Assembly (NCBI RefSeq): GCF_026126405.1
Contig: NZ_JAFMTQ010000020.1
Coordinates: 1 to 40,377, forward strand
Source: Aureitalea sp. L0-47
GTDB taxonomy: Bacteria > Bacteroidota > Bacteroidia > Flavobacteriales > Flavobacteriaceae
DNA: 40,377 bases
Direction of reading: 5' to 3'
Position numbers and translations under genes: made by a program. Positions 1-6,929 of the stretch are shown one piece after another; position 1 is the stretch's first letter; every line of letters starts with the position of its first letter. Under the pieces are notes generated by a model, which was given only the letters and a program-made list of their open reading frames with translations, ran no database searches and was not told where the DNA came from.

Positions 1-95
1 TTCAAAATGAAGTTCGGATCTGAATTCTCCTCCCCAACCTGGTTGGGATTTACTAATAATTCAAGCTCAACCGTCTCACAAGCTGTGAAGAGCGT
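1..95. repeat. Left copy of a 95-nt perfect inverted terminal repeat
   Basis: Bases 1-95 are the exact reverse complement of 40283-40377. Identity stops abruptly at base 96, and the following 42 coding bases differ at 17 positions. Both copies lie at the same codons of susD-like genes. Confidence 0.97.
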
Positions 96-137
96 GAAGA
101 AGGAGATAAATAGGGAAAGTCTGAATATACTTTTCAT
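1..137 (-). CDS. SusD/RagB-like outer-membrane lipoprotein, 5' fragment
   Basis: Only the first 45 codons are present; the gene runs off the left edge. The start is the ATG at 137-135. The peptide has a short hydrophobic signal ending in FTAC, a type II lipoprotein signal, followed by acidic residues (CETVELE) of the kind that direct Bacteroidetes lipoproteins to the outside of the outer membrane. The stretch NPNQVGEENSDPNFIL matches the usual N-terminus of SusD-like nutrient-binding lipoproteins, which act as lids on SusC transporters. Unusually, no susC lies upstream: the next gene is a divergently transcribed ECF sigma factor. From codon 15 onward the sequence is identical to the susD fragment at the right edge, while the signal peptide differs. 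SusD assignment rests on the N-terminus only. Confidence 0.72.
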   Translation of the reverse strand, partial: MKSIFRLSLFISFFTLFTACETVELELLVNPNQVGEENSDPNFIL

Positions 138-185
138 AGGAATATTTTTGGTGTTCAGTAGTAGAACAGTTCAGAAGTAAAATTG

Positions 186-192
186 CTACCCC
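186..192 (-). promoter_or_regulatory. GGGGTAG motif upstream of the left susD-like gene
   Basis: Read on the minus strand, GGGGTAG begins a 26-base stretch that agrees at 18 positions with the stretch beginning GGGGTAG at 757 upstream of the anti-sigma gene. It lies 48 bases before the susD ATG. I infer a possible -35-like element for the neighbouring ECF sigma factor; this is not demonstrated. Confidence 0.35.
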
Positions 193-240
193 GGATGGTA
201 AAAAAATTTTTTCTCTAAGTTTATACGCGGAAAAGTTTCT

Positions 241-750
241 ATGAATAAAGAGAAAAACAGTTGTAACGAAGAAGTGTTCAACTCCCTGTATCGGGAATTG
301 TCCCCTGCGCTGCACAATTTTATCTTCTTTAAAAGTGGTAACAGGGATCAGAGCCTGGACATAGTTCAGGAAGCATTTATCAAACTGTGGAACAATTGCG
401 GTAAGGTTCCTCCTGCCAAAGCAAAGTCCTTTTTATATACTGTTTCTAATAATTTATTTCTGAATGCAGTTTCTCATCAGAAGGTCGTGCTGAAATTCAG
501 AAAACATAAAGACATGGATCTCAACGAGCAATCTCCGCAATTCCTGTTGGAAGAAAAAGAATACGGGGAACGATTGTCTGAAGCCATCGCAAATTTAACC
601 GAGATGCAACGAACTGCTTTTTTACTTAGCCGCGTTGAAGGGAAAAAATATCGGGAAATAGCAGAAATTCTGGGTATTTCGGAAAAGGCTGCAGGAAAGA
701 GAATACACGATGCGCTGGAAGCATTACGCACCCAAATTGAAAAAATATGA
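241..750 (+). CDS. ECF (FecI-type) RNA polymerase sigma factor
   Basis: A 169-residue extracytoplasmic-function sigma-70 factor of normal length. Region 2 spans about residues 13-80, with the typical DIVQEAFIKLWNN core-binding stretch. Region 4 spans about 112-167 and has the LTEMQRTAFLLSRVEGKKYREIAEILGIS-type helix-turn-helix for -35 recognition; the last helix reads SEKAAGKRIHDALEALR. It is followed by a FecR-type anti-sigma and a TonB-dependent receptor with a STN signalling domain, the standard order of a cell-surface signalling operon in which the receptor senses a ligand and the anti-sigma releases the sigma factor. The ATG follows an A/T-rich leader without Shine-Dalgarno sequence. The signal sensed is unknown. 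Confidence 0.93.
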   Translation: MNKEKNSCNEEVFNSLYRELSPALHNFIFFKSGNRDQSLDIVQEAFIKLWNNCGKVPPAKAKSFLYTVSNNLFLNAVSHQKVVLKFRKHKDMDLNEQSPQFLLEEKEYGERLSEAIANLTEMQRTAFLLSRVEGKKYREIAEILGISEKAAGKRIHDALEALRTQIEKI

Positions 751-756
751 TACTCA

Positions 757-763
757 GGGGTAG
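757..763 (+). promoter_or_regulatory. GGGGTAG motif between sigma and anti-sigma genes
   Basis: The gap after the sigma-factor stop contains GGGGTAG followed by TAAATTGAAG. A related element occurs on the other strand upstream of the left susD-like gene. A self-regulatory ECF promoter before fecR is a plausible inference only. Confidence 0.35.
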
Positions 764-796
764 TAAATTGAAGTTGAAACTGTTATACAATTGAAC

Positions 797-1714
797 ATGC
801 CAACTAACATGGAAAAGAAAGATTTACTGGATAAATGGTTAAACGGCGAACTAACTCCGGAAGAATTTGAGGTTTTTAGAACGATTCCGGAGTTTTCGTC
901 TTATCTCAGAATCCAGGACTTTATTGAGAAAGTAGAGCTCCCGCAACACGATGTTGACCAGGGACTAATCGATCTCAATGAACGTAAGGCAAAAAAGGAA
1001 CCAAAGGTTATCAGTATGGCTTCCCTGATCAAGATCGCTGCCGTTCTTACCCTTCTTTTGGCCAGTTACTTATTTGTTTCGAATTACGAAATTGGCACCT
1101 CCACTCAAATTGCACAAAACGAAATATTTTTGCTTCCCGACGATAGTAAAGTGACTCTCAATGAATTCTCCAGGATTGAGCTGAAACGCTTCAATTGGGG
1201 AAACAACCGAACTGTGAAATTCCAGGGCGAAGCCTATTTTGAAGTAGAAGAAGGAAGTACATTCACTGTAGAGACAGAACAGGGGTCGATTACTGTGCTA
1301 GGCACCAAATTTAATGTAGCAGCCTTCGAAAACAGCCTTAATGTTGAATGTTTTGAAGGACTGGTACGCATTATCCAGGATGACATTTCTATTGATATCC
1401 CTGCCGGAAGATCCGTGAACCTGGTGGGAGGAGAATTGTTTTTGGCAGATATCTACACCACTGAACCGGGTTGGATTTACGATGAAAGCAGGTTCGAGGA
1501 TAGTCCGATCGCGGGAGTAATCTCTGTTCTGAAAAGCGAATACGGATTGAATGTAGTAACTGAAAATATTGATGTAAATTTACGTTTTACAGGTGGTTTC
1601 CCGAATAACGACCTGGAGGCGGCCTTACAGGCCATTACACTTCCACTAGGACTGAACTACACAATAGAGAATAAGGATGCGATTACGATTTTCGGAACAG
1701 ATACTTCAGATTAA
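797..1714 (+). CDS. FecR-type anti-sigma factor, DUF4974 C-terminus
   Basis: An inner-membrane anti-sigma factor that would hold the preceding ECF sigma factor inactive and receive a signal from the receptor. A short cytoplasmic N-terminal region (MEKKDLLDKWLNGELTPEEF) is followed by one membrane segment at about 74-94, a FecR domain at about 105-195 (VKFQGEAYFEVEEG, TVLGTKFNVAAF) and a DUF4974 domain at about 235-302, a secretin/TonB short-N-like fold. The start is uncertain: ATG at 797 and ATG at 809 are both reasonable, and a TTG at 791 is also in frame. Its 3' end overlaps the receptor gene by 38 bp, which suggests translational coupling. Confidence 0.9.
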   Translation: MPTNMEKKDLLDKWLNGELTPEEFEVFRTIPEFSSYLRIQDFIEKVELPQHDVDQGLIDLNERKAKKEPKVISMASLIKIAAVLTLLLASYLFVSNYEIGTSTQIAQNEIFLLPDDSKVTLNEFSRIELKRFNWGNNRTVKFQGEAYFEVEEGSTFTVETEQGSITVLGTKFNVAAFENSLNVECFEGLVRIIQDDISIDIPAGRSVNLVGGELFLADIYTTEPGWIYDESRFEDSPIAGVISVLKSEYGLNVVTENIDVNLRFTGGFPNNDLEAALQAITLPLGLNYTIENKDAITIFGTDTSD

Positions 1715-4256
1715 TTCCTGCATCTTATTCCTATTTCTTTTTACTACCACCTCAATTGTTGCGCAAAATGATATCATTGATCCGCAACCGGTAATTTCTG
1801 TACTCAAGCAAGCAGAAAAAGACTTCAACATTAGTTTTTCATACAACCGCAGGGATCTTAAGAAGATCCGTTGCCAAATCCCCGATACTACGAATTTAGA
1901 GGCATTGCTGGAAAGCATATCAGCCAATTGTGCTGTTCAGTTTTTTCGTATCGATGAGCGTTATATTGCGGTTACCGTGGGTGACTCCAGACTGATCTCT
2001 ATTTGTGGAACACTCATAGAAACTACTAGCGGAGCTCCCCTATCCGGTGCATCGATTATTGGAAACGGATTTCAGTCCGGCTCAGGTCGCGGTGGGCAAT
2101 TCACCATCTCGGGTATTTCGGAGGATGCTACACTTTTCATCTATCACCTCGGTTTCAAAGTGAAAGAAATAGTAGCCGGAGAACTTAATTCTGAAAATGG
2201 ATGCCCCCAGGTTTTCATAGATCAGCGTTTCAATTATCTTCCTGCCGTTTTGCTTAATAGCTACCTCACCAAAGGCATCTACAAACATACCGAAGGTTCC
2301 GTTTCAATTTCTAATCGGAATTACGAGATCCTTCCCAGCTTAATTGAGGCAGATGTGTTGAAAATTGCTCAGATCCTCCCGGGAATTGAAAGTTTTAACG
2401 AAACAGCTTCAAACATAAATATTCGGGGTGGAAAAAGCGACGAAGTACTTTTGCTTTGGGACAATATCAGGATGTACCAAAGCGGGCATTTTTTCGGACT
2501 TATCTCTGCTTTCAATCCAAATCTAACCCAGAACGTAACGATATACAAAGGAGGCACACATCCGCAATACGGGGAAAGTGTTTCAGGGGTGATCAGTATG
2601 AAATCGGACAGTGACATCCCTGAGCAGGTAACCGGTGCCGCATCTCTCGACTTTATCAGTACGCAGTTCTACGCTAAGATTCCGGCCTCGGAGCGCTTCG
2701 CCTTTCATCTATCCGGGCGGACCTCGATAAACACCGGTCTGGGTAACCCGGTGTACAACCAGTTTTTTAAGCGGGTGTTTCAGAATACGGTTGTGACGAA
2801 TTTCCAGACAAATACCTCACTCGGACTACGATCTACAGATGAGGCCTTCAATTTCTACGATATTAACGGGAAAGCGATATGGCAGCTTACCGACAGGGAC
2901 AAAATTCAATATAATTTCCTCACCATATTCAATAAACTGAATTTCACCGAGCGATTTACCGGAGAAACTACCCTGAGTAAAAACGTAAGTGAGTTGAAGC
3001 AACAGACACTGGTGCATGGCGTTAATTGGGACAGAGACTGGACAGCCGAATTTTCAACTCAAATTTCCTATAGTTTTTCAGATTACGTAAATAATGGAGG
3101 GAACCAGAATATAGATACTGGCCAATTGCAATCGCAACGAAACGATATAAACGAAAATCAGCTTAGGGCAGCTTTGAACTACAGTCTGAATTCCGACATT
3201 TCCTTAAGTTTAGGGTATCAACGTACCGAAACGGAAATCATAAACGAGAGCAGTCCTTTCGAGATCAATCAAATATTTATTTCTGAAAAACAACTGACCT
3301 CCGATGCTTTTTATGCTAATTCCAAGTTGGATTTCTTTCAGAATAAAACAACAGTTTCCGCTGGTCTTAGATACACATCTTATTCAGAACTTGAGGAGCA
3401 GTTCCTGGAACCCCGCCTAAGCGTTTCTCACAAGCTGACCAGCAACATGAGTATCAACACTACCTATGAGCAAAAACACCAGTCCATAGCCCAAAGCATC
3501 GATATCGACAATAGCCTATTGGGAATAGAAAATCAACGCTGGATCATCCTAGGATCCTCCAATCAGCCAATACTTGAAAGTTCACAGCTCACCCTGGGAA
3601 CTACTTATAGCAAGAATGACTGGTCACTCGGTCTGGAAGGGTTCTATAAAGAAGTAGAAGGACTTAATTTAATGAACCAGGGATTCAGGAATCAATTGGC
3701 AGACGTGGATGCCATTGGGGAATATTCAGTTAAAGGAGTGGAGTTCTCAATCAGTAAACAGACGGATCGACTGAATGCATGGCTTAGTTATACGTACATG
3801 AATAATGAATTCAATTTTAGCGAACTGGAACCGTCAGCTTTCAGAAGTAACTATGACATAAACCATGTACTTTCTCTAGCGGCATCATATTCCTGGAAAT
3901 CCTTCCTTTTTTCCCTGGGAACAACCTACCACAGTGGGATTCCTTATACAACACCAGTAGAAGGAAATGCCATAGTCCAGCAGGGCAACCAGGCTTTGAT
4001 CAACTTCAATACACCAAACAATGCGACACTAAAGGATTTCTTCCGAACAGACTTTTCCGCTTCCTACACTCTGCAACTCGATGAAACCTTTACAGGTAAA
4101 CTAAGTGTTGGAATGGTGAATATATTTAATCGAAAGAATGCCCTTGACAGCTACTACGTTCTAGACGAAGACGATGAAGGGAATACCATTTTGAACCGGG
4201 TTGAGCAGTTCTCCCTTGGTTTTACACCCAATGTTTCATTGAAGTTGTTATTCTAA
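1677..4256 (+). CDS. FecA-like TonB-dependent outer-membrane receptor with STN domain
   Basis: An 859-residue TonB-dependent receptor of the outer membrane. A signal peptide (hydrophobic ILFLFLFTTTSIVAQ, cut after about residue 30) is followed by a secretin/TonB short N-terminal (STN) signalling domain at about 35-100, a carboxypeptidase-regulatory-like domain at about 108-185, a plug at about 220-310 (NINIRGGKSDEVLLLWDNI) and a beta-barrel to the end. The STN domain fits signalling to the FecR protein encoded just upstream. It is shorter than SusC proteins and has no susD downstream, so it is closer to FecA-type receptors; the substrate cannot be read from the sequence. The start at 1677 lies inside fecR. 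Its stop abuts the argS stop with no base between. Confidence 0.9.
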   Translation: MRLRFSEQILQINSCILFLFLFTTTSIVAQNDIIDPQPVISVLKQAEKDFNISFSYNRRDLKKIRCQIPDTTNLEALLESISANCAVQFFRIDERYIAVTVGDSRLISICGTLIETTSGAPLSGASIIGNGFQSGSGRGGQFTISGISEDATLFIYHLGFKVKEIVAGELNSENGCPQVFIDQRFNYLPAVLLNSYLTKGIYKHTEGSVSISNRNYEILPSLIEADVLKIAQILPGIESFNETASNINIRGGKSDEVLLLWDNIRMYQSGHFFGLISAFNPNLTQNVTIYKGGTHPQYGESVSGVISMKSDSDIPEQVTGAASLDFISTQFYAKIPASERFAFHLSGRTSINTGLGNPVYNQFFKRVFQNTVVTNFQTNTSLGLRSTDEAFNFYDINGKAIWQLTDRDKIQYNFLTIFNKLNFTERFTGETTLSKNVSELKQQTLVHGVNWDRDWTAEFSTQISYSFSDYVNNGGNQNIDTGQLQSQRNDINENQLRAALNYSLNSDISLSLGYQRTETEIINESSPFEINQIFISEKQLTSDAFYANSKLDFFQNKTTVSAGLRYTSYSELEEQFLEPRLSVSHKLTSNMSINTTYEQKHQSIAQSIDIDNSLLGIENQRWIILGSSNQPILESSQLTLGTTYSKNDWSLGLEGFYKEVEGLNLMNQGFRNQLADVDAIGEYSVKGVEFSISKQTDRLNAWLSYTYMNNEFNFSELEPSAFRSNYDINHVLSLAASYSWKSFLFSLGTTYHSGIPYTTPVEGNAIVQQGNQALINFNTPNNATLKDFFRTDFSASYTLQLDETFTGKLSVGMVNIFNRKNALDSYYVLDEDDEGNTILNRVEQFSLGFTPNVSLKLLF

Positions 4257-6029
4257 TCACATTCTGTCCGGAACGTCAATACCGAGCAATCCGAAGCCAG
4301 TCTTGATCACCTTTGCCACGGCATCCGATAAGCGCACGCGGAAGTCCTTTTCTCTGGTATTTTCAGCACCGAGTATAGTGACATTCTGATAGAAAGAATT
4401 GAACTCTTTCACTAAGTCGTAGATGTAATTGGCAACTAGTGCCGGACTGTAATTAGCAGCCGCTCCCTGGACGATCTCCGGGAATAGTTGTAGTTGTTTC
4501 AATAGTTCCTTTTCCTTCGGATGTAAACTTATTCCAGAAATATCTTCTTCTCCCTGCCCTTGCGCTTTTCGCAAGATGGATTGTATCCTGGCATAGGTAT
4601 ATTGAATGAAAGGTCCCGTATTTCCCTGGAAATCTACACTTTCCTTAGGGTCGAACAACATACCTTTACGTGGGTCCACCTTCAGAATAAAATACTTCAA
4701 TGCCCCCATTCCTATGGTATGGTAGAGCTTCCCTTTTTCTTCTTCTGAAAAGTCCTCGATCTTTCCGAGTTCTTCAGAGATCTCACGAGCAGTATTAGAC
4801 ATTTCAGCGATTAGATCGTCTGCGTCCACTACGGTTCCCTCTCGGCTTTTCATCTTCCCGGAAGGCAGATCCACCATGCCGTAGCTCAGGTGATAGAGAT
4901 TCTCAGCCCATTTATAGCCTAATTTCTTCAGGATCAGGAAAAGCACCTTGAAGTGATAATCCTGCTCATTACCTACGGTATAGATCATTCCGTTCACATC
5001 CGGGTGGTCTTTCACACGCTGGATGGCAGTACCTATGTCCTGGGTCATATAAACAGCAGTTCCATCGCTGCGAAGTACTATTTTCTCATCCAGGCCTTCG
5101 TCCGTGAGATCACACCAAACCGAACCGTCTTCTTTTTTGAAGAATACTCCTTTTTCCAGTCCTTCTTTAATATTGTCTTTTCCTAACAAGTAGGTGTCAC
5201 TTTCGTAGTAATAACTATCGAAATCCACGCCCATAGACGAATAGGTCTGTTCGAAACCTTTGTACACCCAGCCATTCATCATTTTCCACAGTTCGACCGT
5301 TTCAGTGTGTCCGGCTTCCCATTTTCGAAGCATTTCCTGCGCTTCCACAAGCGACGGTGCCGTTGCCTTGGCTTCCTCTTCAGACTGCCCTGAATTGATG
5401 AGTTCTTCAATCTCTTTCTTATACACCTTGTCGAACTCCACATAGAAGTTCCCAACAAGTTTGTCACCTTTCAACCCTGTAGATTCGGGAGTAGCACCGT
5501 TTCCGTATCGTTTCCAGGCCAGCATACTCTTGCAGATATGAATTCCACGGTCGTTGATGATCTGAGTCTTGTATACTTTCTTCCCGGCTGCTTTAAGGAT
5601 CTCAGCAACGGAGTAACCAAGGAGAATATTTCGCATATGCCCCAGGTGTAGTGGCTTGTTGGTGTTTGGCGAGGCATATTCAACCATCATGGCATCTGTC
5701 CCAGTTGGATGGGTTCCGAAGGAAGAGAAATCGCCCACTCCTTTAAAAAATTCAAGAAAGTATTTATCGCTCAGGACCAGGTTCAGGAAACCTTTCACCA
5801 CATTGAAATTCACTACTTCATCCGAATGTTCTTTAAGGTGATTCCCGATGGTCTCACCTATCACTACAGGATTGCCTTTTATCACTTTCAGCATCGGAAA
5901 AACAACCACTGTAATATCCCCTTCAAACTCCTTGCGCGTAGCCTGGAATTCAACCGTTTCGGGACTGGCTCCAAAATGCTCTAGCGTGATGGCTTTTATT
6001 TGCTCGGTTAATTTCTGCTGAAGTGACAT
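4257..6029 (-). CDS. argS: Arginyl-tRNA synthetase
   Basis: Class I cytoplasmic enzyme that charges tRNA-Arg with arginine, using ATP. With the start at 6029 it has 590 residues, normal for the family. Visible parts: the N-terminal ArgRS additional domain at about 1-100, the HIGH-type motif HLGH at 128-131 in SPNTNKPLHLGHMRN, a KMSKS-type loop GKMKSREGT near residue 390, and the C-terminal DALR anticodon-binding domain. An in-frame ATG at 6125 would add 32 residues, but the -7 promoter box at 6087-6094 lies downstream of it, and MSLQQKLTEQIKAI is a normal ArgRS N-terminus, so 6029 is chosen. It converges on the FecA-like gene with zero spacing. Its leader can form a stable 5'-terminal hairpin. 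Confidence 0.97.
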   Translation of the reverse strand: MSLQQKLTEQIKAITLEHFGASPETVEFQATRKEFEGDITVVVFPMLKVIKGNPVVIGETIGNHLKEHSDEVVNFNVVKGFLNLVLSDKYFLEFFKGVGDFSSFGTHPTGTDAMMVEYASPNTNKPLHLGHMRNILLGYSVAEILKAAGKKVYKTQIINDRGIHICKSMLAWKRYGNGATPESTGLKGDKLVGNFYVEFDKVYKKEIEELINSGQSEEEAKATAPSLVEAQEMLRKWEAGHTETVELWKMMNGWVYKGFEQTYSSMGVDFDSYYYESDTYLLGKDNIKEGLEKGVFFKKEDGSVWCDLTDEGLDEKIVLRSDGTAVYMTQDIGTAIQRVKDHPDVNGMIYTVGNEQDYHFKVLFLILKKLGYKWAENLYHLSYGMVDLPSGKMKSREGTVVDADDLIAEMSNTAREISEELGKIEDFSEEEKGKLYHTIGMGALKYFILKVDPRKGMLFDPKESVDFQGNTGPFIQYTYARIQSILRKAQGQGEEDISGISLHPKEKELLKQLQLFPEIVQGAAANYSPALVANYIYDLVKEFNSFYQNVTILGAENTREKDFRVRLSDAVAKVIKTGFGLLGIDVPDRM

Positions 6030-6052
6030 AGGTTTTTTCCTTGATATGAAAA

Positions 6053-6081
6053 GAACAGCATCGCCGTGAGCTTCGCTGTTC
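6053..6081 (-). promoter_or_regulatory. Stem-loop in the argS 5' leader
   Basis: On the minus strand GAACAGC (6081-6075) can pair with GCTGTTC (6059-6053), seven base pairs with a 15-base loop. An overlapping alternative, CCGTG with CACGG (6085-6081 and 6068-6064), is also possible. The predicted transcript start lies at about 6080-6083, so the first hairpin would sit at the very 5' end of the mRNA. Confidence 0.45.
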
Positions 6082-6086
6082 ACGGG

Positions 6087-6094
6087 CAAAGATA
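6087..6094 (-). promoter_or_regulatory. Promoter -7 box for argS
   Basis: The minus strand reads TATCTTTG, a perfect match to the Bacteroidetes -7 consensus TAnnTTTG, 57 bases before the chosen argS ATG. No clear TTTG is visible at -33. The box rules out the upstream in-frame ATG at 6125. Confidence 0.6.
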
Positions 6095-6211
6095 AAATTT
6101 TTATTCCATACTCCGGAGAATACAACGGCCGGTTTCATCCCAATTCGCAATGGATCACTACTGTAGTTACAAGCTTAACTAAGTTTTAGGAAAAAGGGGA
6201 GCCATATTCCC

Positions 6212-6219
6212 TACCTTTA
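6212..6219 (+). promoter_or_regulatory. TACCTTTA box, putative -7 element with very short leader
   Basis: TACCTTTA begins exactly 18 bases before the ATG of the next gene and resembles the -7 consensus TAnnTTTG. The intervening bases are almost all A. No -33 TTTG is visible. The same box at the same distance precedes the genes starting at 6930 and 10273. Confidence 0.5.
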
Positions 6220-6229
6220 AAACAAAAAA

Positions 6230-6664
6230 ATGCTACTTAATGTTTCCTATCACAACAAAGAAGTCTTTCGAAAGATCGATGAGATCCTTGGGAAGCCCTT
6301 CACATTAAAAGAACGTTTAAAAAGAGGTGGAATTGGTGTAGGACGGCTGCCTATTAACGAGGCCAGTGTCCAGATCAATAATCTGCTCATTCTCGATAAC
6401 AATCGCAACGTTTGCGGGATAGAAATGCGACCTAAAGGCATACTGGTTGGGTTTCGTTCGCTCCTGGAATCGTACGCCCTGGTAATTCCCTATTACAAAT
6501 TAACGCTCTATAAAGGGAGGGCGGAAGAGTACAGCATTCACATGGACACGTATTTTATCAAGTTTGGGGTAAGGAAAAAAGAAAAATTCAACCATAAATT
6601 CATGGCAAAGATACTGGCTGAGAAGGCAAGGCACACGCCATCGCACCCCCACGATGTTTCTTAA
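6230..6664 (+). CDS. Unknown small cytoplasmic protein
   Basis: A 144-residue protein whose family I do not recognise. It has no signal peptide or membrane segment. The middle (about 45-115) is rich in short alternating hydrophobic stretches such as GIEMRPKGILVGF and ALVIPYYKLTLYKG, which look like beta-strands. The C-terminal part holds a basic helix (KKEKFNHKFMAKILAEKARH). A small beta-barrel resembling a PH-like fold is possible but is only a guess. The ATG is preceded by an A-rich leader and a TACCTTTA box. It ends in a TTAA that also encodes the stop of the convergent gene, so the two overlap by 4 bp. Typical codon use and context suggest a real gene. Confidence 0.75.
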   Translation: MLLNVSYHNKEVFRKIDEILGKPFTLKERLKRGGIGVGRLPINEASVQINNLLILDNNRNVCGIEMRPKGILVGFRSLLESYALVIPYYKLTLYKGRAEEYSIHMDTYFIKFGVRKKEKFNHKFMAKILAEKARHTPSHPHDVS

Positions 6665-6855
6665 CGTCTTCTACCCATGAAGAGGCCGGCAACTGAAGCG
6701 AGTAATCCAACGCCTATCATTCCAGCAACCTGGTTGTTTAGCCCGCTACTCCCCGATTCCATCACTTCGGAGGTTTCAGCAAAAAAGCCGGAATAAAAAC
6801 CATACCCGATTAATGCAAGTCCGCCAACTACAAGAACAATACGCAATATCTTCAT
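6661..6855 (-). CDS. Small two-helix membrane protein, unknown
   Basis: A 64-residue protein with two predicted membrane segments, at about 5-24 (IVLVVGGLALIGYGFYSGFF) and 43-60 (VAGMIGVGLLASVAGLFMG), joined by a polar loop with Glu, Ser and Asn, and ending in GRRR. The glycine-rich second helix followed by arginines fixes its C-terminus on the cytoplasmic side by the positive-inside rule. I do not recognise a named family. It converges on and overlaps the preceding gene by the palindromic TTAA. The ATG at 6855 fits a normal inner-membrane N-terminus MKILRIVLVV. Confidence 0.7.
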   Translation of the reverse strand: MKILRIVLVVGGLALIGYGFYSGFFAETSEVMESGSSGLNNQVAGMIGVGLLASVAGLFMGRRR

Positions 6856-6911
6856 TGGATAAATTTACAATTAAGTTGAATTCCGAAGAAATATCCCACC
6901 GCTATAATCCG

Positions 6912-6919
6912 TATCTTTA
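6912..6919 (+). promoter_or_regulatory. TATCTTTA box, putative -7 element with very short leader
   Basis: TATCTTTA starts exactly 18 bases upstream of the TTG start codon at 6930, followed by an A-rich stretch. It resembles TAnnTTTG; no TTTG is seen at the expected -33 position. Confidence 0.5.
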
Positions 6920-6929
6920 AAAGAAAAAT

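Noticed and set aside
76-315. Open frame on the minus strand across the sigma-factor start
   Set aside because: It overlaps both the susD-like signal peptide and the sigma gene in another frame and resembles no protein family.
6030-6125. Upstream in-frame start giving a 622-residue ArgRS
   Set aside because: The added residues are not ArgRS-like and the TATCTTTG promoter box lies inside this extension.
6856-6867. TAAATTTA as promoter of the small membrane protein
   Set aside because: The box is palindromic, A/T-rich and only 4 bp from the ATG, and could arise by chance.
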